A stretch of 64,000 bases of DNA from Hymenopellis radicata (taxonomy: Eukaryota > Basidiomycota > Agaricomycetes > Agaricales > Physalacriaceae), in the NCBI GenBank assembly GCA_015501595.1, contig JADNRX010000055.1:1-64000 (forward strand), in the 5' to 3' direction. The position numbers and the translations under genes were made by a program. The notes beneath the pieces are model-generated. The model was not told the DNA's origin, made no database searches, and saw only the letters and a program-made list of their open reading frames with translations. Positions 23,374-33,490 of this stretch are shown one piece after another (position 1 is the first letter of the stretch; the number at the start of each line of letters is the position of its first letter).

Positions 23374-25684
23374 ATGCATCTCCTTCTCCAGCTCATCTGT
23401 ATTCCTATTTCCTACGGAGTGTACAAGCTTCTGCAGGTTATATACGCAGAGTTCAAGTCTCCGATACGCAGCATCCCCGGACCGAAGGCCTCCAGTTGGC
23501 TGTATGGCAACTTCCGAGAGATTATCAAGGCAGTAAGTTTGACGGTTAAACTTGCAGCTTGCTTCCTTGACACATATGTTCTGTCCAATTAGGATAACTC
23601 TGTTATGCATGAGAAGTGGATATCCGAGTACGGGAGGACGTTGACCTATAAGGGATTTCTCTGTGTAGGATCTGTTTGATTTTTGGAGTGTTAATAATTC
23701 GTCTCATTGAGATTTTTAGCGCAGTCGGTTGATGACTGCAGACACCAAGGCTATAAATCATATTCTGAACAACGCGTATGACTATCCGAAGCCTGATATA
23801 ACTCGTTTCGGTCTTGGTCGCATCGTCGGCCAAGGTGAGTCTTTATCGTGACGGTGTTGAGATAGGTTATATTTACGATGCATTATAGGCATTCTTGTGG
23901 TCGAAGGAAATCAGCACAAACACCAGGTACGTTGTGATTCTTATCGCATTGGCGTTCTTGAATGAATGTGCATGTATGAACAGCGGAAAATCATGGTTTG
24001 TGATCCTCTGCTCTTCAGATAACGAGACTGGCCTGTAACCCCTCTCATCAGAACCCCGCTTTTGCCAACTCCCATATTCGCGAACTCACGGAAATTTTTC
24101 TCGAGAAGAGCGCACAGGTCGCGATGTTCCGACTTGGCAATATCTGCATCTCATCACCTTCCTTTCTAGCTACGGGATATATGGAATGCCCAGATCATCG
24201 AACACGACGGAATCCTGCGCACCGACGTGCTCGGTTGGTTGGGCAAATTGACCTTGGACATCATTGGCCTTGCTGGTATGCGCTAGATATTTACTCCTGC
24301 ACACACACTCACAGTCGCTCCAGGCTTCAACTACCGATTCAATGCCTTGAATGTCACGAACGAGACTAACGAGCTCAACGCAGCCTTCAACAAGATCTTC
24401 TCGTCGACGCTTGACAATCCGCTGTCAAACCCTCTCAGATTTGCGAAGAATTTCATACCGATGCTTCGTGTAATCGTAAGTGTGCCCTTGCCTCTATCGC
24501 TCCGGGTTAACTAACATGATTTCCTCAGCCCACTAAGGGGGATGATGATGTCGACAACGCGCGCGCCACCATGGACCGCATAGGCCGTGAGCTGTTGACT
24601 GATGCAAAGTCTTTCCTTCACGCAAGCGGGGAAAAAGGTGGTAGTTGGCGCGCGCGGGATCTTTTCAGTCTGCTCGTTCGCGCCAATACCGATGTTGATC
24701 TTCCAGAAAGTCAAAGGATGTCTGATACCGATGTTCTCGCTCGTACGTCTCTGTCTTGCGGTTCTTTGCATCAACTAAAGAATTGTTACAGAGGTTCCGA
24801 CCTTCTTGGCGGCGGGTCATGAAACTACGAGGTGAGAGTCGTTCTCTGATAGTGTTTTAGTCTTAATGCCTTCGCAGCACCGCAACGACCTGGGCTCTGT
24901 ATGCGCTGACAAAGAATCCTGAAGCGCAAAAGAAATTACGTGCCGAACTGCTGGTAGTTCAGACAGACACGCCGACAGCAGACGAGTTAAACTCGTTGAC
25001 GTATCTGGACTCCGTTGTTCGTGAAACTTTACGCATACATCCTCCAGTACCTTCCACAATCCGGGTGGCGGCAAAGGACGACGCGATACCTCTGAAAGAG
25101 CCGTACACCGACAAATATGGTGTGACGCAAGATACTTTAAGGTATTTCTCCGTTGGACGGTGTACGTTGACTGCAATATTTACGCAGCCACCTAGAATAA
25201 TCAAAGGAGACGCGATATTTGTACCACTCCTTGTCCTGAATCGAGACACGGCCCTGTGGGGTGAAGACGCTGCGGAATTCAAGTAAGATTCCCTCAAATT
25301 TTCTACATTGGACACACCCTGACATCACTATCCCAGACCGGAGCGGTGGGAAGCACTCCCAGAGGCTGTTACATCGATTCCATCAGTGTGGGGGAATGTC
25401 CTGTCCTTCTTGAGCGGGCCGCGCGCATGCATCGGATATCGGTTTGCCGTCGTTGAGTAAGTCGCCGTGCCTCGTAATCTCCGCTTTGGTGTGCTCACAC
25501 TCTCATTAGAATGAAGGCTATCTTGTTTACTCTCGTCCGAGCGTTCGAATTCGAGCTTGCGGTTCCTCACGAGGAGATCGGCAGCATGGCGTCGATCGTA
25601 CAGCGACCTGTGCTAAAGAATAATCTCGAGGCTGGGAACCAGATGCCGCTCATAATCAAGCCCGTGAACCAATACGTCAGTTAG
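23374..25684 (+). CDS. Cytochrome P450 monooxygenase
   Basis: Haem-thiolate monooxygenase anchored in the endoplasmic reticulum. The N-terminal hydrophobic anchor [20 protein letters not shown] is followed by a proline hinge ([14 protein letters not shown]). Hallmarks in order: WxxxR-type [17 protein letters not shown], the I-helix oxygen-binding AGHETTS, the K-helix ExxR in [11 protein letters not shown], the PERF region ([10 protein letters not shown]), and the Cys-ligand loop [14 protein letters not shown]. More than ten short introns are present and the frame is kept throughout. The start is the first ATG; the frame upstream offers only a TTG. Many mushroom P450s are secondary-metabolism or detoxification enzymes; the substrate cannot be told. 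It follows the BRAP2-like gene on the same strand, about 250 bases downstream. Confidence 0.93.
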
Positions 25685-26163
25685 ATTTCACAGCCTGGAT
25701 GTATGAAATGTAATTACCAGAAATTGCATGCACTTACTGTGTTCGATGGTTTCGTCGAAAGAAAAGTTACGCATGGTGTCCTGAAGTAGTTCCAGGCATT
25801 GTACTGGGAAGCCTTTGTGGGCGTCGGCTGGCGGCAAGGCGTATCATGTGTATGACCGGAACCACACCTGCCAAAGCGTGGAACGCGCCAACTCTTCGGA
25901 TCCACGAGGCACAGTGTACATCAGGAATCCGACGCGCCCGAAGTAATGGCGACGTTGTGGCTCTGAAATGACTTCGGAATCCAGAAACGGCTGCATTAAA
26001 GGAGGATCGCCGCCAGTTATACATTATACATGTATACAACATCGGCCCAATCTACACAATCCCCAAAACCCAGGAGAAATGCAATAAGGATATGAAAGGT
26101 CCTAGGAGAGAACGTTGAGTCTTATTAGGAGAACGAGGACGACGTGGACTTGCATGTAGTCAT
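25685..26163. other. Convergent intergenic region
   Basis: About 480 bases between the P450 stop and the stop of the small membrane protein. Open frames here (25714-25905 and 25767-26042, minus) lack recognisable content. Presumed 3' untranslated and spacer sequence. Confidence 0.5.
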
Positions 26164-26520
26164 TCAAGGTTTCTCCAGAAGAACCAGGATGCCAACAGGA
26201 ACGCGCTCGATGGCACGGAACGCTGCTTTCTCGTCGACAAACATAGGAGTGGTGCTCTCTTCAATGTCGTCGTCGTCGTCAAAGCATCCACATTGGCGGC
26301 GGATGAAGAATATGGCGAGACTAAGAAGGGTGGAGACGACGGCGGTGCTCAGCGCGGTGAGGCCGAGGAGGAAGAGGAGGGAGAGGTCGGACATGAAGAA
26401 GACACCCGGTGAGAGGGTCAGGAGGAAGAGTAGGATGGGGTATGAGATACAGATGATGACCAGGCATTCGTGGAGGAAGAGGCGGATGGTCGAGGGCTTC
26501 TCAAGGGCGATGGCGGGCAT
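26164..26520 (-). CDS. Small hydrophobic membrane protein, unrecognised
   Basis: Single open frame of 118 residues starting at ATG 26520 (MPAIALEKPSTIRLFLHE). It shows two or three hydrophobic segments (LVIICISYPILLFLLTLSPG, LSLLFLLGLTALSTAVVSTL, LLSLAIFFI), then a Cys pair and an acidic run (QCGCFDDDDDIEE). A soluble tail follows (DEKAAFRAIERVPVGILVL). This pattern suggests an integral membrane protein with a cytosolic C-terminus. I recognise no family. A possible upstream minus-strand ATG near 26863 could mark an additional 5' exon, but I could not link it in frame. Confidence 0.55.
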   Translation of the reverse strand: MPAIALEKPSTIRLFLHECLVIICISYPILLFLLTLSPGVFFMSDLSLLFLLGLTALSTAVVSTLLSLAIFFIRRQCGCFDDDDDIEESTTPMFVDEKAAFRAIERVPVGILVLLEKP

Positions 26521-27176
26521 GATCAAATGAGCGTGGTGGTCGTTCTGACTGACTTGTATTTATTACAGCCGCCGCAGATCAAGGTCCCATGTCACGCGGA
26601 TCATCGTCTCCTGCCAAGCAAATGGATGGCGAATGCGGACTCGGGGAAAAGCGCCTGTTTAGCGGGGAAAACCAGCTACTGGTTATGTTTAGCGGTCCGT
26701 AGACTGCCGTCTGTGGACTGGAGCATGTAGGTATTCTCAAACGATAGATTTCAATTATGATCAAACCTTCTGCCCACCGTACTTACTACCAAAGAAGCAG
26801 TATTGCTGTGGCCTGTCGCGGGGCTCATACGCAACAGATTGTGTGAGGTCTTTCCAGTCGCCATGGTCTCATCCCAAACTCAAATCCATTAAATCGAGAT
26901 ACATGTGAAGAATGATAAATCCTGAGCAGACAATTGCGCTTTCGTCGACGGAGGCGGCGTAGGCTTCATACTAGGGCCCAAGAACTGTGAGCGCTGATGA
27001 TGTAGACACAGGTAACGCCGCCAACTCTGCTGCTCCTGCATCATATCCTCACTGCATCCATGTTGGACTTCTTAAAGCCTCCGCCTGTTTTGGGACCCCA
27101 GGCGGAAGCACCAACAACTTTGCACACATTGATACAATTAACTTACAAGACAATACAGTATTCTCGAACATTTCAA
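26521..27176. other. Intergenic region, possible 5' exon but no supported gene
   Basis: About 650 bases. A minus-strand stretch near 26780-26863 reads MATGKTSHNLLRMS... before a possible donor, but no acceptor gives a convincing continuation. Nothing else is recognisable. Confidence 0.4.
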
Positions 27177-28262
27177 TTACTCCATGAACTTCATCAAACG
27201 TACTGCCCACCGTTCTACCGCAGAAGCCTGCACTGTCCAATAAGTTCCTGGAGGCGCCCATGGAGGAATATTGTTGCCGAAGAGACCAGAATATGGAATA
27301 TGGATATCTGCCGCACTTTGATGAACGTTGCTTGGTGAAATGGCTAAGCTCATAAAGATCTCAACACCAGCAGCAGCTTCATCGGTTCGGTACTGAGCTG
27401 TCCGAACTTCTTGAGCTGTAACCGCGTTGGTCGTCAATTGCGCTGCAGTGTTTACTGCATTTGGGATAGCAGCGGCTGCGAGCCGTTGAAAGATTTCAAC
27501 TGTGACAGCCTTCTTCTGCAAATTCACCAAAATAACGACTTTGACATTCTGTACAACGTTAAAACAAAACCTGAGATAAGAACATTGATGGGACATACCG
27601 GAAAATGAAACCAAGACATACCCTTCCGGTGCAGACTGGAATAGGACTGTGTCCCTCCACATTCTATAACGAGGGTAGGCCCATTCTCATCAGTATCTTC
27701 GAGAGCGAGAGCTGAATCGCCGTCTAAACTGTGTTGTTGTCCCATGTCCTGATATCCTGTAATATGTTAAATCAAGTATGGACAAACGGAAGGTTCACAT
27801 ACTAGAACTGCCAAGAGGGCAAAAAAATCCAATAAGGTCTACACCCTGCAATCTATCCATGTCTCTGTAGACAGTGCTCGTGATGATGTCAATCAGACCG
27901 CGATGACCCAGCTCGTGGGACGCGTGGGCGTGTACTCGACGAGGATAAATCCAGAAAGGTATGAACAACTAGACAAAGAACACATATATAAGCCAAATTC
28001 CAGTGAGAGAGAGAGATTGCAAAGTCAACTCACCGAAGGGATCGCAGGGTGCCATTTGATCGCAATTCATCAATGCTCTGGACGAGTTCGAGGTACACGT
28101 CCCAAGATGCTGGTGTCGTGACGACATACTCAGATGCGGGATACTCCCTCCTACAAGTGATTTATCAGACAGAATGCATCAGTGTTCAGTAAAAAAGACG
28201 TACTCAATCTGTAGTCGAAGGCCGGCGAGGCTATAGGAATCCAGTGTGAGTGCTTGAGCCAT
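27177..28262 (-). CDS. Nuclease-like accessory protein (PD-(D/E)XK/Uma2-like by motif), exon junction uncertain
   Basis: ATG 28262 gives MAQALTLDSYSLAGLRLQ, spliced to EYPASEYVVTTPASWDVYLE. A later exon reads VHAHASHELGHRGLIDII, then DSALALED, and the core PTLVIECGGTQSYSSL, followed after an intron by NVKVVILVNLQKKAVTVEIF and a C-terminal tail ending WAVRLMKFME. The pattern of an IECG-type acidic strand, then a VKVVILV strand with Lys, occurs in a large mushroom-specific family that I associate with the Uma2-like restriction-endonuclease fold. That fold assignment is inference. The junction between the second exon (ending LRSLR) and the VHAHASHEL exon does not keep phase with any splice site I can find, so the gene may carry a one-base shift or be decaying. 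A partial copy of its first exon lies just upstream. Confidence 0.55.
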
Positions 28263-28883
28263 TTTCAAAGTACTAAAGACGACAAGGCGGCAAGGCGTCA
28301 GCAGTGACGGCCGAAACATCGTGGGTGTGGGCGGGAGAGCCGTCGTCAGCGGTGGGGGATGTGAGTGTCGCTGTTGGTGACGGCGACGACATCCTGAGAG
28401 ATGCCTTCGGTGGAGTTAGGTATAGTGACTGTAATCTGCAGTGAGCGCTTGAGCCATCTATAAAAGTAATGTAAACTGACGGCGGGCCAGGTGCGACATC
28501 GCATGTGGTGGGCGAGACAACAGGCGAGACGTCGCACAGCCGCCACAGCGACCGCGCGTTCTCGTGTATGAACATCAGATGAATTACAGCTACGTAAATG
28601 GCGCCGGTAAACAATGCCAAACAACACCCAAAATGGCGAATCGGCGACTGCCGTCGCTTGACCTCCTTCCACTCTCTGCTCTGCTCTCCCGTCTTGTTTT
28701 CGATACTGTATTGTCCTGTATACGTGACGGACTAGACACTCCTGTATTCTGCATTGCCTGTATCCCTATTTCCATGTAAGCCTCATCATCATGTCCTCGT
28801 AGACCCCACTGCTGTATCCTTCCGTAACCAAAATCTTAATTTCTACCATTAGCGTCTAAGATTTCCTGAACTCTCTAGTCAAG
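28263..28883. other. Intergenic region with a partial duplicate of the adjacent first exon
   Basis: Minus-strand bases 28441-28457 repeat the start of the neighbouring gene (28246-28262) at 16 of 17 positions: ATG GCT CAA GC(A/G) CTC AC. The duplicate frame stops after a few codons. Other open frames here (28273-28620, 28564-28779) show no recognisable family. Confidence 0.5.
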
Positions 28884-30143
28884 ATGAATCGTGGGGAAGA
28901 TTTCGACATTTATGGCCAAGATAGCCTTGACAAGCCCAAGGTGTGTTGTTCTCTACAGCATTTCTCTCCCAAAGAGCTGAATATATGCGTCTTAGAACGA
29001 AGAACCAGTCCAGTCTTTGGCTTCATCCCCCGACCCACGCACCGGCGACAAGCGCCAACGAGAGGAAGACGGTGATTATCGTAGCCAGGCGCCATCGTCG
29101 CGACCCAGTTCCGCGAGCACGCCCGCCCAGGCTCAAGCCCAGTTTGAGAGTAACATGAACGGAAACTATGTCAACAGCTCAATGAATAGCGCTAACGACG
29201 CCTTGTATATTGGAGATCTGCAATGGGTGCGTCGCTAATACCTATCCTACCTCTGTCGCCTGACATAAATCTGCAGTGGACAACGGACGAGGACCTCCGC
29301 CAAGCGGCGGCCTCTGTCGGTGTGAAGCTAGACCACAAGGACATCACCTTCTCGGAGCACAAAGTCAACGGCAAGAGCAAAGGGTTCGGTTTCTCACTCA
29401 CGCCGCGTCGGCCTGCTAATCCATCCTCCAGAATTGCTTATGTCGAATGTGGTAGCCATCAGGCTGCAGCTGATTTGAAGGCCTTCTTTGAGAACAAGTG
29501 AGTGACGCGTCTTTCTCGTGTATCAGTCATATTCAAGTGCTCCGTCTAGTGAATTTCAGAATCGTCGTGCAACAGCCAACTTTACGTCCTCGGCCAGCGG
29601 TAATCCCTATCGCACTTTACCCAAAGAACCTCCTGCCCGTGACAATCGCCCCCAGCAGCAACAGACTCCGCAGCAACCTATCATGCAGAATAATATGGCC
29701 GCCAATATGGGACGTGGGGGCAACCCAGCGTTCCGAGGCAACAATATGATGAACGGCAACATGCGTGGTGGCATGATGGGCCGCGGCGGTATGATGAACG
29801 CCGTGCCCCCAATGGGAATGGGCATGGGCATGGGCATGATGCCCAATATGAATATGATGGGCAACTACGTGGGGAACAACTTCTCAGGCATGCGCGGTGG
29901 CGGAATGGGCAGAGGAATGCGGGGTGGTATGGGTACGAGTCTCTAGTCTTTACAATATGTATGGGCTGTGGTGTGCTTACTATCGTGTTTTCTGGTTTTG
30001 TTTAAGGAATGAACCCCGGCATGCAGCGTGGTGGCGCACCGATGGGAGGCGGACACTTCAATCCTGCGTTTATGCAGAATGGTGGTGCAGGTGGCGGTAA
30101 CATCCCGGATGGACCTAGGAAGCGGCCGCGAGTGGATGGTTGA
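28884..30143 (+). CDS. CPSF6-like RRM protein (pre-mRNA cleavage factor Im large subunit type)
   Basis: Nuclear RNA-binding protein resembling the large subunit of cleavage factor Im, which helps choose poly(A) sites. The acidic start [19 protein letters not shown] is followed by a disordered stretch with [13 protein letters not shown], then one RRM: RNP2 as [42 protein letters not shown]1 as KGIAYVECG. Then comes [20 protein letters not shown] and a Gly/Met/Arg/Asn-rich tail ([20 protein letters not shown]) ending [10 protein letters not shown]. Introns are short. The one at 29384-29431 is exactly 48 nt, contains no stop and interrupts RNP1. I am confident of the RRM and fairly confident of the CPSF6/7 kinship. 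Confidence 0.85.
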
Positions 30144-30764
30144 GGAGAACCTTTGATATTGTTATCCAGTTTTGCTTTCGTTGCATCTTTTTATATTGTA
30201 AATGATTAACGTATGGACATCTACGGTTATTAAATCAACTCCATTATTCATGATTTCGATCATTCGTGCTTGAACAAAGCCATCTTGTATCTCTTGGTTC
30301 GCTGTTGATGAAGACTCGACTCCGTATGATGTGGCATCAGCAGATGATCGGGTATGCGTTGGTCTGCTCCTTGATGGCCTCGTTCCTCGTTTCGCTAACC
30401 TTGTCAGTGTCGTCCTTTAGTGCATCGCAGTGTCGATTCTCGAGCGAAGAGAAGGACAAGCTGATTCAATTGACTTGAAAGTGCTTCAGCGCTGAAACGC
30501 GACGCGAGTCTCCTGCATGGCGGTCGTAAATGTGTTTTCCATTCGCTTGTGCCGCTTCCATCTACCTGGATTAATGACAATGAGGCATTCCTCCTATACT
30601 GAAGCGCCCAATATCTAGGGTCTCCATGACGTATGAAAACTCCACCCAAAGCCTTTGCGTACGTGGTTCAACTGTGGCGGACACATGCGGATTCTTTTTG
30701 ATATACTCGAGTTTTCGCGAGCAATCCGGGACATGCATGGATAGGCCGTCATACAGCCGGAAGT
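30144..30764. other. Intergenic region, nothing recognisable
   Basis: About 620 bases between the CPSF6-like gene and the edge of the inverted duplication. One plus-strand frame (30266-30478) is open, but I recognise nothing in it. Confidence 0.5.
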
Positions 30765-30852
30765 GGTATCTTTGCTCAGAACTTCATTGATTTGCTCATA
30801 GAGAAGAGAATAAGAACTTAACATTATACCTACGTGAAACAGTATATACCTA

Positions 30853-31881
30853 TCAGTGCTTTTCGATGTGACCCTTATTCAGGTTGTTCAACTCGTCTTC
30901 CCTAGCATCCAATTTCCGGACGACAAGCCAGAAGACGGCACCAGTACAACCGGCTACGGACGGCCATGACACCGTAATTCCATACCAAGAGAGGATCGGT
31001 GGAAAGCGCTGTCATATATGATGAGCTATACTCCCCAATGCACAGGAAGGGTTTTGAAACGTACAGACAAAAGCTTCACTAAGAGCATCGGAAACGCCCG
31101 AGGTGAATACGAAAACAGCCATGACGAGAGAGCGCATGTTCTTCGGAGCTTTGGTGAACGCATATTCCAGGCCACTAATCCAGGCGAAGATTTCGCTGAC
31201 CGCGATGAGGACATACGAGCCAGTCTGGATCCAAACATTCAAGGGTGCAACAAGGGCATTTCCGTCAGCATCTACGCAGGTAGCTGCTTGGTATCCACAA
31301 GGGTTCCTCTGCAAGCAAGATTGTGAGTGAACTTCAGACTTGATTTTGAACAGATACACACACCTTGTAGATGTAATGTTGAACGACTGAGACATTTCCT
31401 TAGCTGCTGAAACTAGCATGTAGAGGTCTGACGAACCTGCGGCCCATACCATGGCTCCAGCACCAGTATAAAAACCACAGGCGATCTTCTTCAAAGCACT
31501 GAAGTTGAACCCGGCGCGCCGTAAGGCTGGGTAAAACTACATAACCGCAATGGTCAAGCGCCACGTCGCCGCAGAAAAAGAAACCTTACCACAAGATCGC
31601 AGAGCGGAATGAAGATGATCAGTGCGAAAGGATCCAAGTTCGACAAGACATCGTTTGGCAAGCCGTGCGTGTCCATGGTGACTGCCTGCGACGTCAAGTT
31701 GTTGTTCAACTGGTTGTACGACAACCCTACGTGCTCCGATGAATGGATAAATAACGATAGGACAAGGCGCGTGGCGTACAGTAGAGGGGAAACCAACAGA
31801 ACACCCCACAGGCCTTGAGCCCACGCTTGACTTCGTCAACCCATTGATCATCGAACTTCATCCAGGCATGCTTTGGGCCAC
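30853..31881 (-). pseudogene. PTR2 peptide-transporter remnant, 3' half only
   Basis: Matches the second half of the intact transporter at 54420-56801. It begins at PKHAWMKFDDQWVDEVKRG and runs through NDVLSNLDPFALIIFIPLC, NPCGYQAATCVDADGNALV and FTKAPKNMRSLVM to the same stop. The first half, with the start codon and helices 1-6 or so, is absent because of the deletion at 31881/31882, so no functional transporter can be made. The retained part still splices in frame, which suggests the truncation is recent. Substitutions against copy B (for example SITG to WISG) are amino-acid-changing, as expected under relaxed constraint. Confidence 0.9.
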
Positions 31882-32183
31882 ATAGCGTACGCTGGATAGT
31901 GAATGTGGCACAGCCAGACCAGACCAGATGTTCAGATAGGCGTGGGTGGCGTTGACCTGTCATATGTACCTCAGGAGAGAAACCAGCCGTACGGAGAGGT
32001 CGCAATCGTTTCGAAGCTGTCGTTGCGGCATCTTGTTCTGTTAAATAACACCAAGGTTTCAAGACGTAGCTTTTCAGGTAGGTCGAACTGTTCAAGTGAA
32101 AAAAGCGTGACGTTTGTGTTCCTTTGGGATCCAATCCCGTCCACGTGGCTTCAAACGATTTTCGTTCTTGCCACGCCATCAAC

Positions 32184-32705
32184 CTGGGTTTCGCCTACGT
32201 TATAGGTCTCCTCGTCCTTGATATTACTGAACCTGCGCACTGATCATGATGCAGAACACATGGAGGAGGACGATGAGACTTCCCGCGTCATTCCTCCTTC
32301 TGTGCTTCCTGTTTTCAAGAGGTGTCATGGACAGGATCAATGCTCTAGGGCTTTCCGTAGGCGACGTATGTCTGCTTGATCCTAAAGCCGACCAGGAGCT
32401 CGCGCCAACCGATGGCGATGGCAGGTTCAAGTGGTTGCTGTTCGGGGTAAGGTTCTATTGGTTCCTTCAAGCAGTTACTGTTCGTGAAATGAAGCTCAGG
32501 GAATACTTGGAGACGACCCACCAAGAGATAGAACTGCTGAATTGCGGGTCTTGGGTTTTCCGGGGCGTAGACACAGATGACCACAGACACTGCACTTGGT
32601 GTGACTAAAATAGTCGTTGAAGACAAAGGTTCATTTGGGTAGCCCTTTTCGACGGTTGTTAATGTGCGAGTTAGTTCCTTTGACGAAATTCCATATGCGG
32701 ATTAT
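32184..32705 (+). pseudogene. SFM1 methyltransferase remnant
   Basis: Corresponds to 53139-53852 of the intact gene on the opposite strand. The start ATG is CTG here (A to C at 32184). Part of exons 2-3 is deleted, so that the sequence jumps from the VIPP codons to just before VMDRINALGLSV. A 10-base deletion near 32570 shifts frame in the GRRLGPIQ region, and the match ends at the PYVDY codons, so the C-terminus is missing. These four independent lesions make it a pseudogene. Confidence 0.9.
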
Positions 32706-33490
32706 GCAGTAGCTCAGCAGGCAGACGGCGCTCCCTCTCTTCGAGCTCTTCCACGCTCATGTAAGTCCCGAGTGTCTCAGAGTTGAAAACAGCGTTCTGG
32801 CCTCCTCTTCAGGAAGTACCCACGCATCAAAATCGCCACAGATCTGTGTACTTAACGTTAGCCGGATCCTCGACGTGAAGTAATATCTCCCGGCAAGTTT
32901 GAGAGGATCGGTCTCTGGGATACGCGACGCTTCCAACTGTCGATCTGGCGACGGGTCAGAAAACCTTTAAGAGTAGCGCTTGCTGGCCAGTGGTCCTGAC
33001 ATCGCTCGGGATCTCTCCCGCGGGGACCTGCAGCCCAAGATAAGAATGGTAGGGAGTATGGAAAGGGCCTGGACACGCTCGGGGGTAGCTTGCGGTATTG
33101 GTTCATGTGGGATCTTTGGTTCTGTCGACGTGATAGGCAGGTCCTCGTCTGAGGTCATGGTTTTGACGAAAAAGGTTCACAGCGTAATCGTTAGCGCAAT
33201 AGAGGAATGGAGGTTTACATCGTCGCTTTTGCATTCCTGCAGTCTCGCGAGTCGACAAGGCTTGAGGGGAGCCCATGTTGGAAGCTTCATAAACTGATGC
33301 ACGCGTACCTTTCTGAGTACATTCTGGACGCTACATTCATCGGTGCGCTGAAGACCGCTGTCAGGCGTTGCGAGATGTTTTTTTGAAATGTTATGATATT
33401 GATTTTAAGAAGATATCAGTCGAGAAAACGCTGCCATTGTCAATAAGTGAGTCACTATACAAAAACAGGTATAGATGGGGAGAACGGACT
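32706..33490. other. Region with unassigned minus-strand open frames
   Basis: About 780 bases. Minus-strand frames start MTSDEDLPITSTEP (33158) and, in another frame after a possible ctgcag acceptor, continue VPAGEIPSDVRTTGQQALLL. This has the feel of exons of a real gene whose end is cut by copy A of the duplication, but I cannot name it or join it with confidence. Confidence 0.35.

Larger units (their letters stand above)
30765..32705 (-). repeat. Inverted segmental duplication, copy A (decayed)
   Basis: Read on the minus strand this segment is nearly identical (roughly 90% or more by eye) to 53139-56882. The shared edges end at a common gagcaaagatacc on one side and ccatatg(c/t)ggattat on the other. 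Relative to copy B it lacks 1637 bases (54140-55776); the join lies at 31881/31882. It carries remnants of the divergent SFM1-PTR2 pair. Confidence 0.9.
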
